Notes: generated from the sequence alone by a model not told the origin. 63,804 nt of DNA from Bacillota bacterium (GCA_023415575.1 JAEZKF010000006.1:1-63804), one strand, 5' to 3'; counted from the first letter of the stretch, positions 54,257-63,146 are shown. Made by a program: numbers and translations.

Positions 54257-55684
54257 ATGAGCTATGAAAGCTATGAATTGGTTGCGGGTCTAGAGACCCA
54301 TATCGAGCTTTCCACCAAAACAAAGATATTCTGTGGCTGTACCACTAAGTTTGGTGCAGAGCCCAATACAAACTGCTGCCCCATCTGTATCGCTTTGCCG
54401 GGTACAATGCCTAAGCTCAACCGCCGGGCGGTCGAGTACGCGATCCTCGCTGGTCTTGCAACAAACTGCCAGATCAGAGAGTACTCCAAGATGGACCGCA
54501 AAAACTATGTGTACCCCGACTTGCCCAAGGCATATCAGATATCCCAGTTTGACCAGCCCTTGTGCTACAACGGCTATGTCACACTTTCGTCGGGCAAGCG
54601 CATCAATATCACCCGTATCCACATTGAGGAGGACGCGGGCAAGCTGGTGCACGAGCGCGGTCACAGCTATGTTGACTACAACCGCGGCGGTGTACCGCTG
54701 ATTGAAATTGTCTCGGAGTCTGATATCCGCAGCATCGATGAGGCAGTAGAATACCTTGAAAAGCTGCAGCTTATCATGAAGTACATCGGCGTATCCGATG
54801 TTAAGATGCAGGAGGGCTCGCTGCGCTGCGATGTTAACATCTCGGTGCGCAAAAAGGGCGACGACAAGTTCGGCACCCGCGTTGAGATTAAGAACATGAA
54901 CTCCTTTGCCTTCATGGCAAAGGCGCTCCAATACGAGTTTGAACGCCAGATTGATTTAATCGAGAGCGGGGAGAAGATTATTCAGGAAACCCGCCGCTAC
55001 AACACCGCCACAGGCGAAACCGAGGCGATGCGCGGCAAGGAGGATGCCCACGACTACCGTTACTTCCGCGAGCCTGATCTTGTAACCATCCACACCAAGC
55101 CTGAGGACGTCGAGCGCCTGCGCGCGCAACTGCCGGAGCTGCCCGACCAGAAGCTTGAGCGGTATGTGAAGGATTACGGCATTCCCGAGGCGGACGCAAT
55201 ACTGATTGTACGCTACTGCAAGGTTGCCCAGTTCTTTGAGGATGCAGCAGCAAAGGTTAAGAATCCGAAAACGGTATCCAACTTCGTCGTAGGCCAGATA
55301 TTCAAGGCAATGCCCACCGAGGCAGCCAAGGAAGACCTTGCCCTTTCCATCACTGCCGATATGCTCGCAGAGCTCGTTCAGCTGCTTGAGGGCGGCAAGA
55401 TCAACATGGCGGTTGCGAAAAACACGCTGGATTCGATGCTCGAAACCGGCAAACCGGTAAGCGAGCTCCTCTCCAAGGAGGATATGGCGGGTATTGATGA
55501 GGACACCCTGCGCGGCATCTGTCAGGCAGCTATTGATGCAAACCCTGCGGCTGTCAAGGATTACTTAGGCGGCAAGGACAGAGCGCTTAAGGCAATCCTC
55601 GGCGCAGTAATGCGTGAGACAAAGGGCAGAGCAGACGCATTAATAGCGGAAAAAATGCTCGCTGACCTGCTTAGTAAAAATTAA
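54257..55684 (+). CDS. gatB: Asp/Glu-tRNA amidotransferase subunit B
   Basis: The 475-aa subunit holds the kinase/transamidase centre and the tRNA-binding tail. Landmarks are ELVAGLETHIELSTKTKIFC, a zinc-type CGCTTKFGAEPNTNCCPIC, DRKNYVYPDLPKAYQISQ, and the C-terminal YqeY-like domain. AGGAAAGGAATG precedes ATG 54257. It is the last gene of the operon, followed by a terminator. Confidence 0.97.
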   Translation: MSYESYELVAGLETHIELSTKTKIFCGCTTKFGAEPNTNCCPICIALPGTMPKLNRRAVEYAILAGLATNCQIREYSKMDRKNYVYPDLPKAYQISQFDQPLCYNGYVTLSSGKRINITRIHIEEDAGKLVHERGHSYVDYNRGGVPLIEIVSESDIRSIDEAVEYLEKLQLIMKYIGVSDVKMQEGSLRCDVNISVRKKGDDKFGTRVEIKNMNSFAFMAKALQYEFERQIDLIESGEKIIQETRRYNTATGETEAMRGKEDAHDYRYFREPDLVTIHTKPEDVERLRAQLPELPDQKLERYVKDYGIPEADAILIVRYCKVAQFFEDAAAKVKNPKTVSNFVVGQIFKAMPTEAAKEDLALSITADMLAELVQLLEGGKINMAVAKNTLDSMLETGKPVSELLSKEDMAGIDEDTLRGICQAAIDANPAAVKDYLGGKDRALKAILGAVMRETKGRADALIAEKMLADLLSKN

Positions 55685-55701
55685 AACCGAAATAATTCAT
55701 G

Positions 55702-55738
55702 CGCCGCACGTGGTTTCATCCCCATGTGCGGCGTTTGT
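55702..55738 (+). terminator. Terminator after gatB
   Basis: CGCCGCACGTGG/CCATGTGCGGCG (55702-55713 with 55722-55733), then TTTGT. Confidence 0.8.
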
Positions 55739-55744
55739 ACGCAG

Positions 55745-55774
55745 TTGACGCACAGGCACACCCTGGGGTACAAT
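55745..55774 (+). promoter_or_regulatory. Promoter of the DUF6076 gene
   Basis: TTGACG at 55745-55750, 18-base spacer, TACAAT at 55769-55774. Confidence 0.7.
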
Positions 55775-55891
55775 TATAAAGATGAATCAAGTCGACATTT
55801 GTCGTTATAAAATATCTCTTTTTACTTTGCTATGAATGTACTATTAGATGAAAAACCGGGTCTGAATGTCAGTCCACAGGGAGGAGAAACG

Positions 55892-57064
55892 GTGCAAACA
55901 CAAATGACTATCGAGATACAGCAGGGTGTAAATAGCGACATACAAGCGAATACGCACAAAATCCGTTTTGGTGGATTGCACAACACGGTTACGGTGGATA
56001 TTGACGCACGGGCCCTGTTTTTAACTGAGAGCCTTCCTTTTGAAAGAACGATAGCATGCCTAATCGGCGATGGACTGCTTGAGTTTATTCAAGCACCGTT
56101 TGAGCAGGAGATTGAAAGCGTAATACCGATTTTAGAGAACATCAGCGCCGATGAAAAGCAGGATGAAGTCATAAAGGACGCTATCCTGCGCGTTGCGGAA
56201 AAAAGCCATTACACCAAGGCCTTTTTGCCGGAATGTGATGATATCTCAGTCCAGTTTTGCTATGACTATTTTGCCTATGTCACCGAGCTTCAGCAGCAAT
56301 ACCGTGCCTTTGTGGCTGCAGCGTTTGAGCAGTCTCCATATGAAGAGGACATCAAAAACCTGACAGCGGCAACACGTTTTTATCTGTACTGCATGATAAA
56401 CGAACTGCAGTTTGAGCATACCCTAAAGCGCCGCATGGTCTGCCGCAGGGTAGTAAAATGCATCGGTGACTTTAAGGGCGGAGTGTTTACCGATGATGTC
56501 AGCGAGGGCCTGCCGCCTGCGCGCTACAGGAGCTATCTGGAGATGTGCTCAGCCATGCAAAAGCAGGGAAGAACCGAGCCTAACGAGTTCGAGCGCGCCT
56601 TTAATCTGCCCGCTACCTTCACAGAGCTCAACGAAGCCATGCCCGCCATGGTGCAGTGCGAGTACGAGCTTACAAGCCTTGACGAGATGCTGGCATTAGA
56701 GCTTGACCAGATGCTCACCCTCGATTTACGCGTAAAACGATGCAAGAACTGCGGGCGCTATTTTGTCCTTAAGGGAAACTACCCCACCGATTACTGCGAC
56801 AAAACCCCGCCCGGGCAGAAAAAGCCCTGCCAGCTCATTGCGGCAACCAACAATTATGCCCGCAAGCTGGATGAATGTCCTCCGCTTGCCTTGTATAACA
56901 AGGAATACAAGCACCTGCATGCGCGCACACGCACCGGCAGTCTGCGCACGGAGGAGTTTAACGAGTGGAAAAAGAAGGCCAAGTGTCTGCGCGATGACTG
57001 CGTGGCAGGAAAGATGACCGAGCAGGCCTTTGCATCAGCACTTGAGCAGATGCGCCCGAAATAA
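55892..57064 (+). CDS. DUF6076-like protein with C-terminal Cys-rich zinc finger
   Basis: The 390-aa protein is mostly helical. Its C-terminal part has RCKNCGRYF, then DYCDK and KKPCQ, a Cys-rich knuckle of CGNR/DUF6076 appearance likely to bind zinc. GTG 55892 is chosen because GGGAGGAG lies just upstream; an ATG at 55832 is in frame without such a site. Function is unknown; the zinc knuckle would allow nucleic-acid binding. It stands alone with its own promoter and a shared terminator. Confidence 0.68.
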   Translation: MQTQMTIEIQQGVNSDIQANTHKIRFGGLHNTVTVDIDARALFLTESLPFERTIACLIGDGLLEFIQAPFEQEIESVIPILENISADEKQDEVIKDAILRVAEKSHYTKAFLPECDDISVQFCYDYFAYVTELQQQYRAFVAAAFEQSPYEEDIKNLTAATRFYLYCMINELQFEHTLKRRMVCRRVVKCIGDFKGGVFTDDVSEGLPPARYRSYLEMCSAMQKQGRTEPNEFERAFNLPATFTELNEAMPAMVQCEYELTSLDEMLALELDQMLTLDLRVKRCKNCGRYFVLKGNYPTDYCDKTPPGQKKPCQLIAATNNYARKLDECPPLALYNKEYKHLHARTRTGSLRTEEFNEWKKKAKCLRDDCVAGKMTEQAFASALEQMRPK

Positions 57065-57078
57065 TAAAGTAAATAAAC

Positions 57079-57104
57079 AAGGAGCGGGAAAACCCGCTCC
57101 TTTG
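57079..57104. terminator. Bidirectional terminator
   Basis: AAGGAGCGGG/CCCGCTCCTT (57079-57088 with 57093-57102), AAAA loop, between converging genes. Confidence 0.85.
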
Positions 57105-57118
57105 TCATATGTATGAGT

Positions 57119-57595
57119 TTATTTCAGTTGTTCCAGACGGTTGAGGATGCGCTTGTTGTAGTTGATAACCCGGCGCTCATACTCCTCATTCATATATTTT
57201 GAAGTAAGCAGGAAATCGGCGGTCGCGCGGTTGTTCGCAATGGGGATATCATAAACCACCGCGATGCGCAAAAGCGCTTTTACATCTGGGTCGTGCGGCT
57301 GAGACTCCAAGGGGTCCGAGAAGAAGACAACAAAATCGATGTTGCCCTCGACAATGCGTGAGCCAATCTGCTGGTCGCCGCCCAGAGGACCACTGTTGTA
57401 TCCCTTAACGGGAAGGCCGGTTTTTTCGGAGAGTAGGCGAGCGGTGGTGCCGGTTCCGCATAGAAAATGACCTTTTAATATATCTGCGTTTTCCTGCGCC
57501 CACTCCACAAGCTCAGCCTTCTTTGCATCATGCGCAATCAGGGCAATGTGCTTTTGCCGCCCGATGGTAAAGGTTATATAATCGTCCAGTATCAT
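57119..57595 (-). CDS. mgsA: Methylglyoxal synthase
   Basis: MgsA converts dihydroxyacetone phosphate to methylglyoxal, a phosphate-releasing bypass of lower glycolysis. The 158-aa protein has KHIALIAHDAKK, FLCGTGTTARLL, GPLGGDQQIGSRI (catalytic Asp) and FFSDPLESQPHDPDV, all family landmarks, and a C-terminal IPIANNRATADFLL. It has its own promoter, divergent from the YhfC gene. Confidence 0.95.
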   Translation of the reverse strand: MILDDYITFTIGRQKHIALIAHDAKKAELVEWAQENADILKGHFLCGTGTTARLLSEKTGLPVKGYNSGPLGGDQQIGSRIVEGNIDFVVFFSDPLESQPHDPDVKALLRIAVVYDIPIANNRATADFLLTSKYMNEEYERRVINYNKRILNRLEQLK

Positions 57596-57664
57596 GTTTC
57601 GGCTCCTTTATATCGTTTTAAACTAATCGGTGCTAGAACGAACATAACGTTAGTTGATATACCC

Positions 57665-57693
57665 ATTATAGCCTTGCTTGTGCTCGGACGCAA
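57665..57693 (-). promoter_or_regulatory. Promoter of mgsA
   Basis: On the minus strand: TTGCGT (57693-57688), 17-base spacer, TATAAT (57670-57665). Confidence 0.75.
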
Positions 57694-57714
57694 GGGCAAA
57701 CGACGCGTATTTAT

Positions 57715-57744
57715 TTGACCTTTGTGTTAATGGGGTGGTATAAT
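57715..57744 (+). promoter_or_regulatory. Promoter of the YhfC-family gene
   Basis: TTGACC at 57715-57720, 18-base spacer, TATAAT at 57739-57744 with extended TGG. It faces away from the mgsA promoter. Confidence 0.8.
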
Positions 57745-57787
57745 TAACTAAATACGCCGTTTTGGCTGTTGTATAGGAGTTGATAAG

Positions 57788-58621
57788 ATGGTCAGTACCC
57801 CGTCAATCCTTTGTATGGTAATTACGCTACTCATTTCGTTGATTCTGCCCCTTGTGATTATCCTTGTTCTGTGCATAAAGCGAAAGATTCATATTATACC
57901 TGTGCTGGTCGGTGCAGGCGTGTTTTTCTTATTCCAGATGATTCTGCGAATTCCCGCCCTGCAGATTGGTGCATCGCTTTCGCCTGAGTTTGCAGAGTTT
58001 ATCAGCACGCCGGTACTGGGCGGACTTTTCCTGGGTCTTACCGCCGGTATCTTTGAGGAGTTCGGGCGCTACATCGGCTACCGCACACTGCTCAGACGAC
58101 GTTCAGACTGGAAGGATGGCCTTGCCTTTGGCCTTGGCCACGGCGGCATAGAGGCTATCCTGCTGGTTGGACTCTCATATGTCAATAACCTCATCTATGC
58201 CTTTATCATCAATAGCGGAAACTGGGGTACCGTCTCGGCCCTGCTGCCTGCCGAAACCGCCCTGCAGATGTACAATGCTTTAGTTTATACCCCTTCTTAC
58301 CAATTCCTCATAGGCGGTGTTGAGCGTATATTTGCCATGACCATTCAGATAGCACTCTCCTTACTCGTGCTGTACGGCATCCGCAAGCGCAGGTTTGCAT
58401 ATGTTCTGCTGGCGGTCTTCCTGCATCTCTTGGTGGACAGCCCTGTTGTCTTCCTCATGCAAAAGGTCGGCATCTGGTGGACAGAATTGTATGTATTTGT
58501 GTGCGCATTGGCAGCACTTGTGTATATCATTTATTCACGCAAGGCGTTTGCAAAGCTGGATGATACACAACCGTCAATGCAATCTCATCCCGTACCGGAT
58601 GTACCAGCGCAACCTGAATAA
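57788..58621 (+). CDS. YhfC family intramembrane metalloprotease-like protein
   Basis: The 277-aa polytopic protein has about seven to eight membrane segments. Conserved polar motifs inside or next to them are GIFEEFGRYIGYR (E-E-x-x-R) and FGLGHGGIEAILL (H-G-G-x-E), plus a His in VFLHLLVDSP. This matches YhfC, a relative of the CPBP (CAAX protease/bacteriocin-processing) families. The C-terminal 20 residues are a Pro/Gln-rich tail. Substrate unknown. Confidence 0.85.
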   Translation: MVSTPSILCMVITLLISLILPLVIILVLCIKRKIHIIPVLVGAGVFFLFQMILRIPALQIGASLSPEFAEFISTPVLGGLFLGLTAGIFEEFGRYIGYRTLLRRRSDWKDGLAFGLGHGGIEAILLVGLSYVNNLIYAFIINSGNWGTVSALLPAETALQMYNALVYTPSYQFLIGGVERIFAMTIQIALSLLVLYGIRKRRFAYVLLAVFLHLLVDSPVVFLMQKVGIWWTELYVFVCALAALVYIIYSRKAFAKLDDTQPSMQSHPVPDVPAQPE

Positions 58622-58625
58622 AACG

Positions 58626-58662
58626 AAAAAGCGGGGCAGTCACGGTGAAACCGGACTGCCCC
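58626..58662. terminator. Hairpin terminator between converging genes
   Basis: GGGGCAGTC/GACTGCCCC (58633-58641 with 58654-58662), with A-rich sequence before it, so the T tract is on the minus strand (CTTTTTCG). It ends the minus-strand small-gene transcript. Confidence 0.75.
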
Positions 58663-58725
58663 ATATGATTGATATCAAATACATTTGCTTGCGTTATACA
58701 TAATGCAGGGCACTATGTAGTAGGC

Positions 58726-58869
58726 TTAATAGCTGTCATCATCCATCGGAACAGGGCTGTAATACCGCTTAATCGTGCTGGGATAACACCGGTCAAGCAG
58801 CTTGTATATGCCATAGATTAGTGCTGCCGTTGCAGTCACAAAGAACAGGACCTTAAAAACAACCTTCAT
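58726..58869 (-). CDS. Small single-span membrane protein (47 aa)
   Basis: ATG 58869 follows GGGAGGGATATCAC, a strong ribosome-binding site. The translation begins MKVVFKVLFFVTATAALIYG, a membrane segment of about 17 residues, followed by a short basic-aromatic stretch (IYKLLDRCYP, IKRYYSP) and an acidic end (DDDSY). It lies 20 bp after the 58890-59489 gene and ahead of a minus-strand terminator, so they form one unit. Not recognised. Confidence 0.65.
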   Translation of the reverse strand: MKVVFKVLFFVTATAALIYGIYKLLDRCYPSTIKRYYSPVPMDDDSY

Positions 58870-58889
58870 GTGATATCCCTCCCGTATCA

Positions 58890-59489
58890 CTAATATGCAA
58901 TCAACTCAAACGTGCCAAAAGAATCCGGCGAATCTATACCCCTATGCGGTGTGGGGTAGAGTGTTGCAAACTCACTGTAGCCGCCAGCCTCGCTCGTGTG
59001 CAGGAGATTTCCTCGAATCTGTTCGCCGCCCCGGTAGCTAGACACCCCAAAGCGCGCCTTCAATAAACCCTGCGGCACAACAAATGCCCCGCCCCAGTAT
59101 TCGCCCTGCAAATCCTCACCCTCAAAGAGGGAGAGCCGTAGGCCCTCAACGTCAACTGCGGCCTTAGACCGTCCTTCTGTAACAGTATACGCTTCAATAT
59201 GCCCGCCGCGTGAAAAGCGCACGACAAGATAATCATCCGCGCGGTCGGGATTTAAGGAAAACGCAGCGACAAGCTCGCTTTTTTCTAGGGATTGAGCCTG
59301 GTCGGTCTCAAACGCCCACATGCGAACGTACAGTCCGTCGTCCGGACGGTAGCACAAAACCGCCTGTGCAAAAATCGGCTGCGTAATATCCTCGCTTGTG
59401 CAGGTAAGCTTTGCAACGGGCAGGATGTCCCATCTGGGAGCAGAACTGTTTGCCGCGCGATCTGCGGTGACGGTGATTTTATACATCAT
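58890..59489 (-). CDS. Carbohydrate-binding family 9-like protein (tentative)
   Basis: The 199-aa protein is rich in beta-strand, without signal peptide or membrane segment. RWDILPVAKL near the front, WGGAFVVPQGLL and RGNLLHTSE near the end resemble the CBM9-like domain used in many Firmicute orphan proteins; an enzyme partner is absent. Since it lacks an export signal it would be cytoplasmic. AAGGATAAC precedes the ATG at 59489. A promoter-like TGC-TATAAT lies upstream on the minus strand (59597-59592). Assignment is weak. Confidence 0.55.
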   Translation of the reverse strand: MMYKITVTADRAANSSAPRWDILPVAKLTCTSEDITQPIFAQAVLCYRPDDGLYVRMWAFETDQAQSLEKSELVAAFSLNPDRADDYLVVRFSRGGHIEAYTVTEGRSKAAVDVEGLRLSLFEGEDLQGEYWGGAFVVPQGLLKARFGVSSYRGGEQIRGNLLHTSEAGGYSEFATLYPTPHRGIDSPDSFGTFELIAY

Positions 59490-59794
59490 AGCTTGTTATC
59501 CTTTGCAGTCTTGCATCAATGTGCCTTATCAGGGCAAGCGGCAGTAATAGCCGCCGACGATTTGCAGTCCCAATAGACTAGCTTTGCTTATATTATAGCA
59601 CACACACAAGCTATTTAACAGTGGCAAGGTTGCTTTTGTATTAACGTAGACGTAGAGGGAGTATGTAGATGAAATTTGATGCTATTTATACAAGATGAAC
59701 AATTATTTGCGTTCTATTTTAATCAATCATACATAGTGCAATGGTCGAATATCTGTGCTATAATATTATAGCTGTCCACGCTATGAGAAAATAT
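59490..59794. other. Gene-free stretch with two divergent -10 boxes
   Basis: It holds a minus-strand TGCTATAAT (TATAAT at 59597-59592) for the CBM9-like gene and a plus-strand TGCTATAAT (TATAAT at 59759-59764) for the tRNA. Nothing else is recognised. Confidence 0.5.
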
Positions 59795-59871
<77 letters not shown>

Positions 59872-59883
59872 TAAAACCGCATG

Positions 59884-59925
59884 ATTAAGCCATCCGTCTG
59901 ATATGACCGGGTGGCTTAATTTGTT
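59884..59925 (+). terminator. Terminator after tRNA-Val
   Basis: ATTAAGCCA (59884-59892) pairs with TGGCTTAAT (59912-59920), followed by TTGTTATTAT. Confidence 0.75.
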
Positions 59926-59984
59926 ATTATGTAAACCTTCACCAGCAAAAGAGGTCAGCAAACGCTATAAATTCCAGACAGCGA

Positions 59985-60016
59985 AATAATAGGGCTTGCA
60001 TCTAACAGCAAGCCCT
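59985..60016 (-). terminator. Minus-strand terminator after the small peptide frame
   Basis: On the minus strand AGGGCTTGC (60016-60008) pairs with GCAAGCCCT (59999-59991), then ATTATTTC. Confidence 0.6.
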
Positions 60017-60024
60017 AAGGGATA

Positions 60025-60123
60025 TCACCAAAAGCAACCGCAATTTCGACGGCATCTGCAGAACCTACGGAAGCGACAGGAATTGCAATTCCTGAAAAAC
60101 CTGCAACAACGAAAACATCCCAT
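60025..60123 (-). CDS. Possible 32-residue Cys/Arg-rich peptide
   Basis: ATG 60123 is preceded by AAAGGA at good spacing, and TGA at 60027-60025 is followed at once by a terminator hairpin. The translation has nine Cys and nine Arg in 32 residues (starts MGCFRCCRFFRNC, ends NCGCFW). A TATAAT box lies at 60172-60167 on the minus strand. Against it: a second frame (VFVVAGFSGIAIPVAS) has more ordinary codon structure but no start codon, so the Cys/Arg pattern could be a frame shadow of a decayed gene. The rest of 59872-60360 contains no recognised gene. Confidence 0.35.
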   Translation of the reverse strand: MGCFRCCRFFRNCNSCRFRRFCRCRRNCGCFW

Positions 60124-60272
60124 AGAAAACATCCTTTACATTTGATATTGCAATAGCAGCTATGACATTATATGCTAAGCTTCGACATAGAGTTACATAC
60201 ATCGAAGCAAAATAGATTTTCCTCAAAATACTGCTACTCACAAAGCCGGGCGGTTTATGTTATACGTTGCAT

Positions 60273-60304
60273 AAAAACAGCGTCCTAATCAGGACGCTGT
60301 TTTT
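60273..60304. terminator. Bidirectional terminator after the esterase gene
   Basis: AAAAACAGCGTCCT/AGGACGCTGTTTTT, a 14-bp perfect stem with AATC loop; T runs on both strands. Confidence 0.9.
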
Positions 60305-60360
60305 ATAACGTTTCAACTCGATATCAGCTGCAAAAGGTAGTGCTATTCAGATTAATAATT

Positions 60361-61164
60361 TCAGTCTTGCTCATCAAGCCAATCCAGCGCTTTCTCAATG
60401 TACTCATCCCAAAACGCCCAGTTGTGGTTGCCGGGAGAAATGTGGAACTCGTGCTTAATACCGACTTCATTTAAGAAGGCGCTGAAGTCCTTGTTTTCCT
60501 CAATCAAGAAGTCCTCAGAGCCGCACGCCATATAGATGTTGGGGATTGATTCGCCTGCTTCAAGAAGCGATTTTGCAAGCGCCTTTGGGTCACGGTCAGT
60601 GCCTAGAACCTCATCAGGTTTTCCGAACACGTGGTCAAAATAGCATGCAGTAGCGAGCGGGTTATTCTGTTGCACGACCCCCTTGGCAACGCCGTCGGTG
60701 ATTAATGCGGAGGACAAGGCGATGATGTTGCCGAATACATCATTGCGTTTTAAGCCGTTGCGGATTGCGCCAAACCCGCCCATGGAAAGTCCGCCGATTG
60801 TCGTATCCTCGCGCTTGGTGGAAAGCGGGAAGACCTTGCGCCCGAATTCCAGAACCTCCTTACAGATTAACTGCTCATACAACGCGTCGCGCGATGTGTC
60901 GTCCATATAAAAGCTGTTCTCGCCGCATGGACACAGCACGGCGATATTATGAAGTGTCGCCAAATACTCAATTCTTGAGCCCTGTAGCCAGTCTTTTTCG
61001 TTGCCATAAAAGCCGTGGAGCAGTACAAGCGTCCGAAACGGCTTGCTTTTATCTGGAAGAGGCTTGGTGGGGTCAAGCTGAATGTCCTCAATGGGGATAA
61101 TCGCAGTCATTCGGGTAAGACGCCTAAGTGAGCTGGAAGTAAAGTTGATATCAAAAACCGCCAT
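60361..61164 (-). CDS. Esterase of the alpha/beta-hydrolase fold (EstA/esterase D-like)
   Basis: The 267-aa protein has TLVLLHGFYGNEKDWLQ (oxyanion region), the nucleophile Ser127 in GGLSMGGFGA, an acidic residue in CGSEDFLIEEN and the catalytic His in SPGNHNWAFWDEYI. This is the putative esterase family that includes tributyrin esterase and acetyl-xylan/feruloyl esterases. There is no signal peptide, so it is cytoplasmic. GAGGTG precedes the ATG at 61164. Substrate unknown. Confidence 0.88.
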   Translation of the reverse strand: MAVFDINFTSSSLRRLTRMTAIIPIEDIQLDPTKPLPDKSKPFRTLVLLHGFYGNEKDWLQGSRIEYLATLHNIAVLCPCGENSFYMDDTSRDALYEQLICKEVLEFGRKVFPLSTKREDTTIGGLSMGGFGAIRNGLKRNDVFGNIIALSSALITDGVAKGVVQQNNPLATACYFDHVFGKPDEVLGTDRDPKALAKSLLEAGESIPNIYMACGSEDFLIEENKDFSAFLNEVGIKHEFHISPGNHNWAFWDEYIEKALDWLDEQD

Positions 61165-61356
61165 AGTTACACCTCATACATTTTAGTCTTTATGTCTTTA
61201 ACGTTGAGCAAAGTTCAAACATAGTATATCTTTTTTTTGCAAAACCTTCAACGACACAGAGAAAAATGCACGCCAAATTGCACTTTTATTCGGCAACAGC
61301 ATCACAAAGGGGGTACCCCGCTTGTACGAAAGACACTACACAAACACATACAGCAA

Positions 61357-61387
61357 AAGGCCCAACCGAAAGGTTGGGCCTTCATAG
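61357..61387. terminator. Palindromic terminator at the element edge
   Basis: AAGGCCCAACC/GGTTGGGCCTT (61357-61367 with 61372-61382), GAAA loop. On the minus strand it continues TTTTGC, fitting termination after the recombinase. Confidence 0.75.
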
Positions 61388-61448
61388 CTTCATGTTTTGA
61401 TTGGTGCGGAACACGCACACAAGTCTTATTTTTACTTATATGGGTCAA

Positions 61449-61648
61449 TTAACCGGTTGGCCCAACGAACTTGTAATAGATTTTGATGTCCTGATACTTC
61501 TGACCGTCAAGCAAATACTTCTCGCCGATTACAATTTTGTCAATCAGCTCGTCCACAATCTGCCTGTCCAGTTGCTTGATATTCACATAGTCCTTGATGG
61601 TTTCAGCAAACTGTTCGGCATTTTGTGAGTTGTCTCCGATTTTGAGTT
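61449..61648 (-). pseudogene. Out-of-frame C-terminal remnant of the serine recombinase
   Basis: In another minus-strand frame the DNA encodes the normal end of this recombinase family (AEQFAETIKDYVNIKQLD, IVDELIDKIVIGEKYLLDG, YYKFVGPTG) with stop at 61451-61449. The crossover from the upstream frame falls near 61640-61650, where one base appears to be missing. About 60 residues are thus removed from the intact product. Confidence 0.75.
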
Positions 61649-63061
61649 CTCGGAAATCTCGTCGGCCTTAACCCTTAGATCCTCTTGCTCGGTCTGATAC
61701 CTTCTAGACAGCATTTGATACCTGCTCTCGTCAAGTCTATTTAGAGCGTAGTCCTCATAGACCTTCATGAACAGCGCATCAAGTTCACTAATCCTTTTTT
61801 GAATCTTGCTCAGCTGCTTTTTCAGACGTTCATATTCCCGCCGGTTTTCTTTATCTTTCAGCGTTAGAATCTGATCAAGCAATGCCTGTGTATCGAGGTC
61901 AGCGAGCTTGGCATGTCTCTGAATATCAGCCAACACAACAGAATACAGGTCAGCGTAGGTGATATAGTGCCTTGTGCATGTCTCTTTGCCAAACCGTTTG
62001 TAAGTTCGGCAGCAGTAATACCCTTTGAGGGGTTCTCTTTTTTCCACGCAGAAGTTCAGCTTGTTTTCACAATCGGAACATATTAGTTTGCCGGAGAAAA
62101 TCTGCACTGTTCCTGCTGAATTGGTTCGCTTTATCTTGGATAACTGCTCTTGTGCTTTCTGAAACAATTCCTCAGAAACAATTGCTTCATGGGTGCCTCG
62201 AACGATAATCCATTCTTCTCGCGGCTTGGGGATTGGTGTCTTGTCTTTGTATGATAGGTTTTCATGCTTCCCAAAAACAACACAGCCGGTATATACCTCG
62301 TTTCGGAGTATTACCCGAACCGTACCGCTTCCCCAATTGCTTGTCATTGTTCCGTTGCGGATGTCTGTTGCCGTAGGTACGCCTTCTTTGTGAAGATAAT
62401 TTGCTATCTTCATCAGGCTATCGCCATTGGCGCACATCTGGAAGATCGTCTTAACATATGGTGCGTAGTCTTCATCGACCAGAAGATGATTCTTGTCATT
62501 AGGGTCTCGTTTGTAACCATAAGGTATTTTCGGACTGATATACTGTCCTGACTGCGCCTTTGCTATTAGAGCCGAACGTGTTTTGCGACTGATGTCCTTG
62601 GGATAGTACTCGTTTAAAATGTTTATATACGGTATAATTTCATTGGTACTATTGTTTTTACTGCCAATAATATCCACTTCACTGTCGATTGCTATGAAGC
62701 GCACTCTCTTTTTGGGGAAATAAATTTCCGTATAATACCCACACTCAATATAGTTGCGTCCAAAACGGGAAAGGTCTTTTACGATGACACAGTTCACCTT
62801 TTTGGCTTCTATATCCTTTATCATGCGCTTGAAGTTAGGACGGTTAAAGGTTGTGCCACTGCATCCATCATCCACATAAACATCATAAACTTCAATCCCG
62901 TTTTGCTCGGCATATTGGAGCAGCTTGGCCTTCTGGCTCTTAATACTTTCGCTTGCACCACTTCTATCGCGGTCATCCTGAGAGACACGGGTATACAAGG
63001 CCGCAATATATTGGGGTTGGTAGTCACCATAGCCTTTATTGTAAGCTAAATTGCTGTTCAT
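61583..63061 (-). CDS. Large serine recombinase, frameshifted near its C-terminus
   Basis: The 492-residue protein has a resolvase/invertase catalytic domain (Ser27 in LYTRVSQDDRD, VDDGCSGTTFNRP, VKDLSRFGRNY), a recombinase domain (IPYGYKRDPNDK) and a zinc ribbon (LICSDCENKLNFC with CTRHY), then a coiled-coil. This is the Tn4451/TnpX-like type that moves integrative elements in clostridia. The last about 30 residues (from SENSKSETT) do not match the family; the expected end lies in a neighbouring frame, so a one-base deletion truncated it. The catalytic core is intact, so activity is uncertain. GAAAGGAG precedes ATG 63061. Confidence 0.88.
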   Translation of the reverse strand: MNSNLAYNKGYGDYQPQYIAALYTRVSQDDRDRSGASESIKSQKAKLLQYAEQNGIEVYDVYVDDGCSGTTFNRPNFKRMIKDIEAKKVNCVIVKDLSRFGRNYIECGYYTEIYFPKKRVRFIAIDSEVDIIGSKNNSTNEIIPYINILNEYYPKDISRKTRSALIAKAQSGQYISPKIPYGYKRDPNDKNHLLVDEDYAPYVKTIFQMCANGDSLMKIANYLHKEGVPTATDIRNGTMTSNWGSGTVRVILRNEVYTGCVVFGKHENLSYKDKTPIPKPREEWIIVRGTHEAIVSEELFQKAQEQLSKIKRTNSAGTVQIFSGKLICSDCENKLNFCVEKREPLKGYYCCRTYKRFGKETCTRHYITYADLYSVVLADIQRHAKLADLDTQALLDQILTLKDKENRREYERLKKQLSKIQKRISELDALFMKVYEDYALNRLDESRYQMLSRRYQTEQEDLRVKADEISENSKSETTHKMPNSLLKPSRTM

Positions 63062-63146
63062 ACTTTACTCCTTTCCGAACAGCAAGGCTATGTGTTTCTG
63101 CACCCATATTATACCCAAAATATGCCTTGCTGTCCATCTTCAGTGG

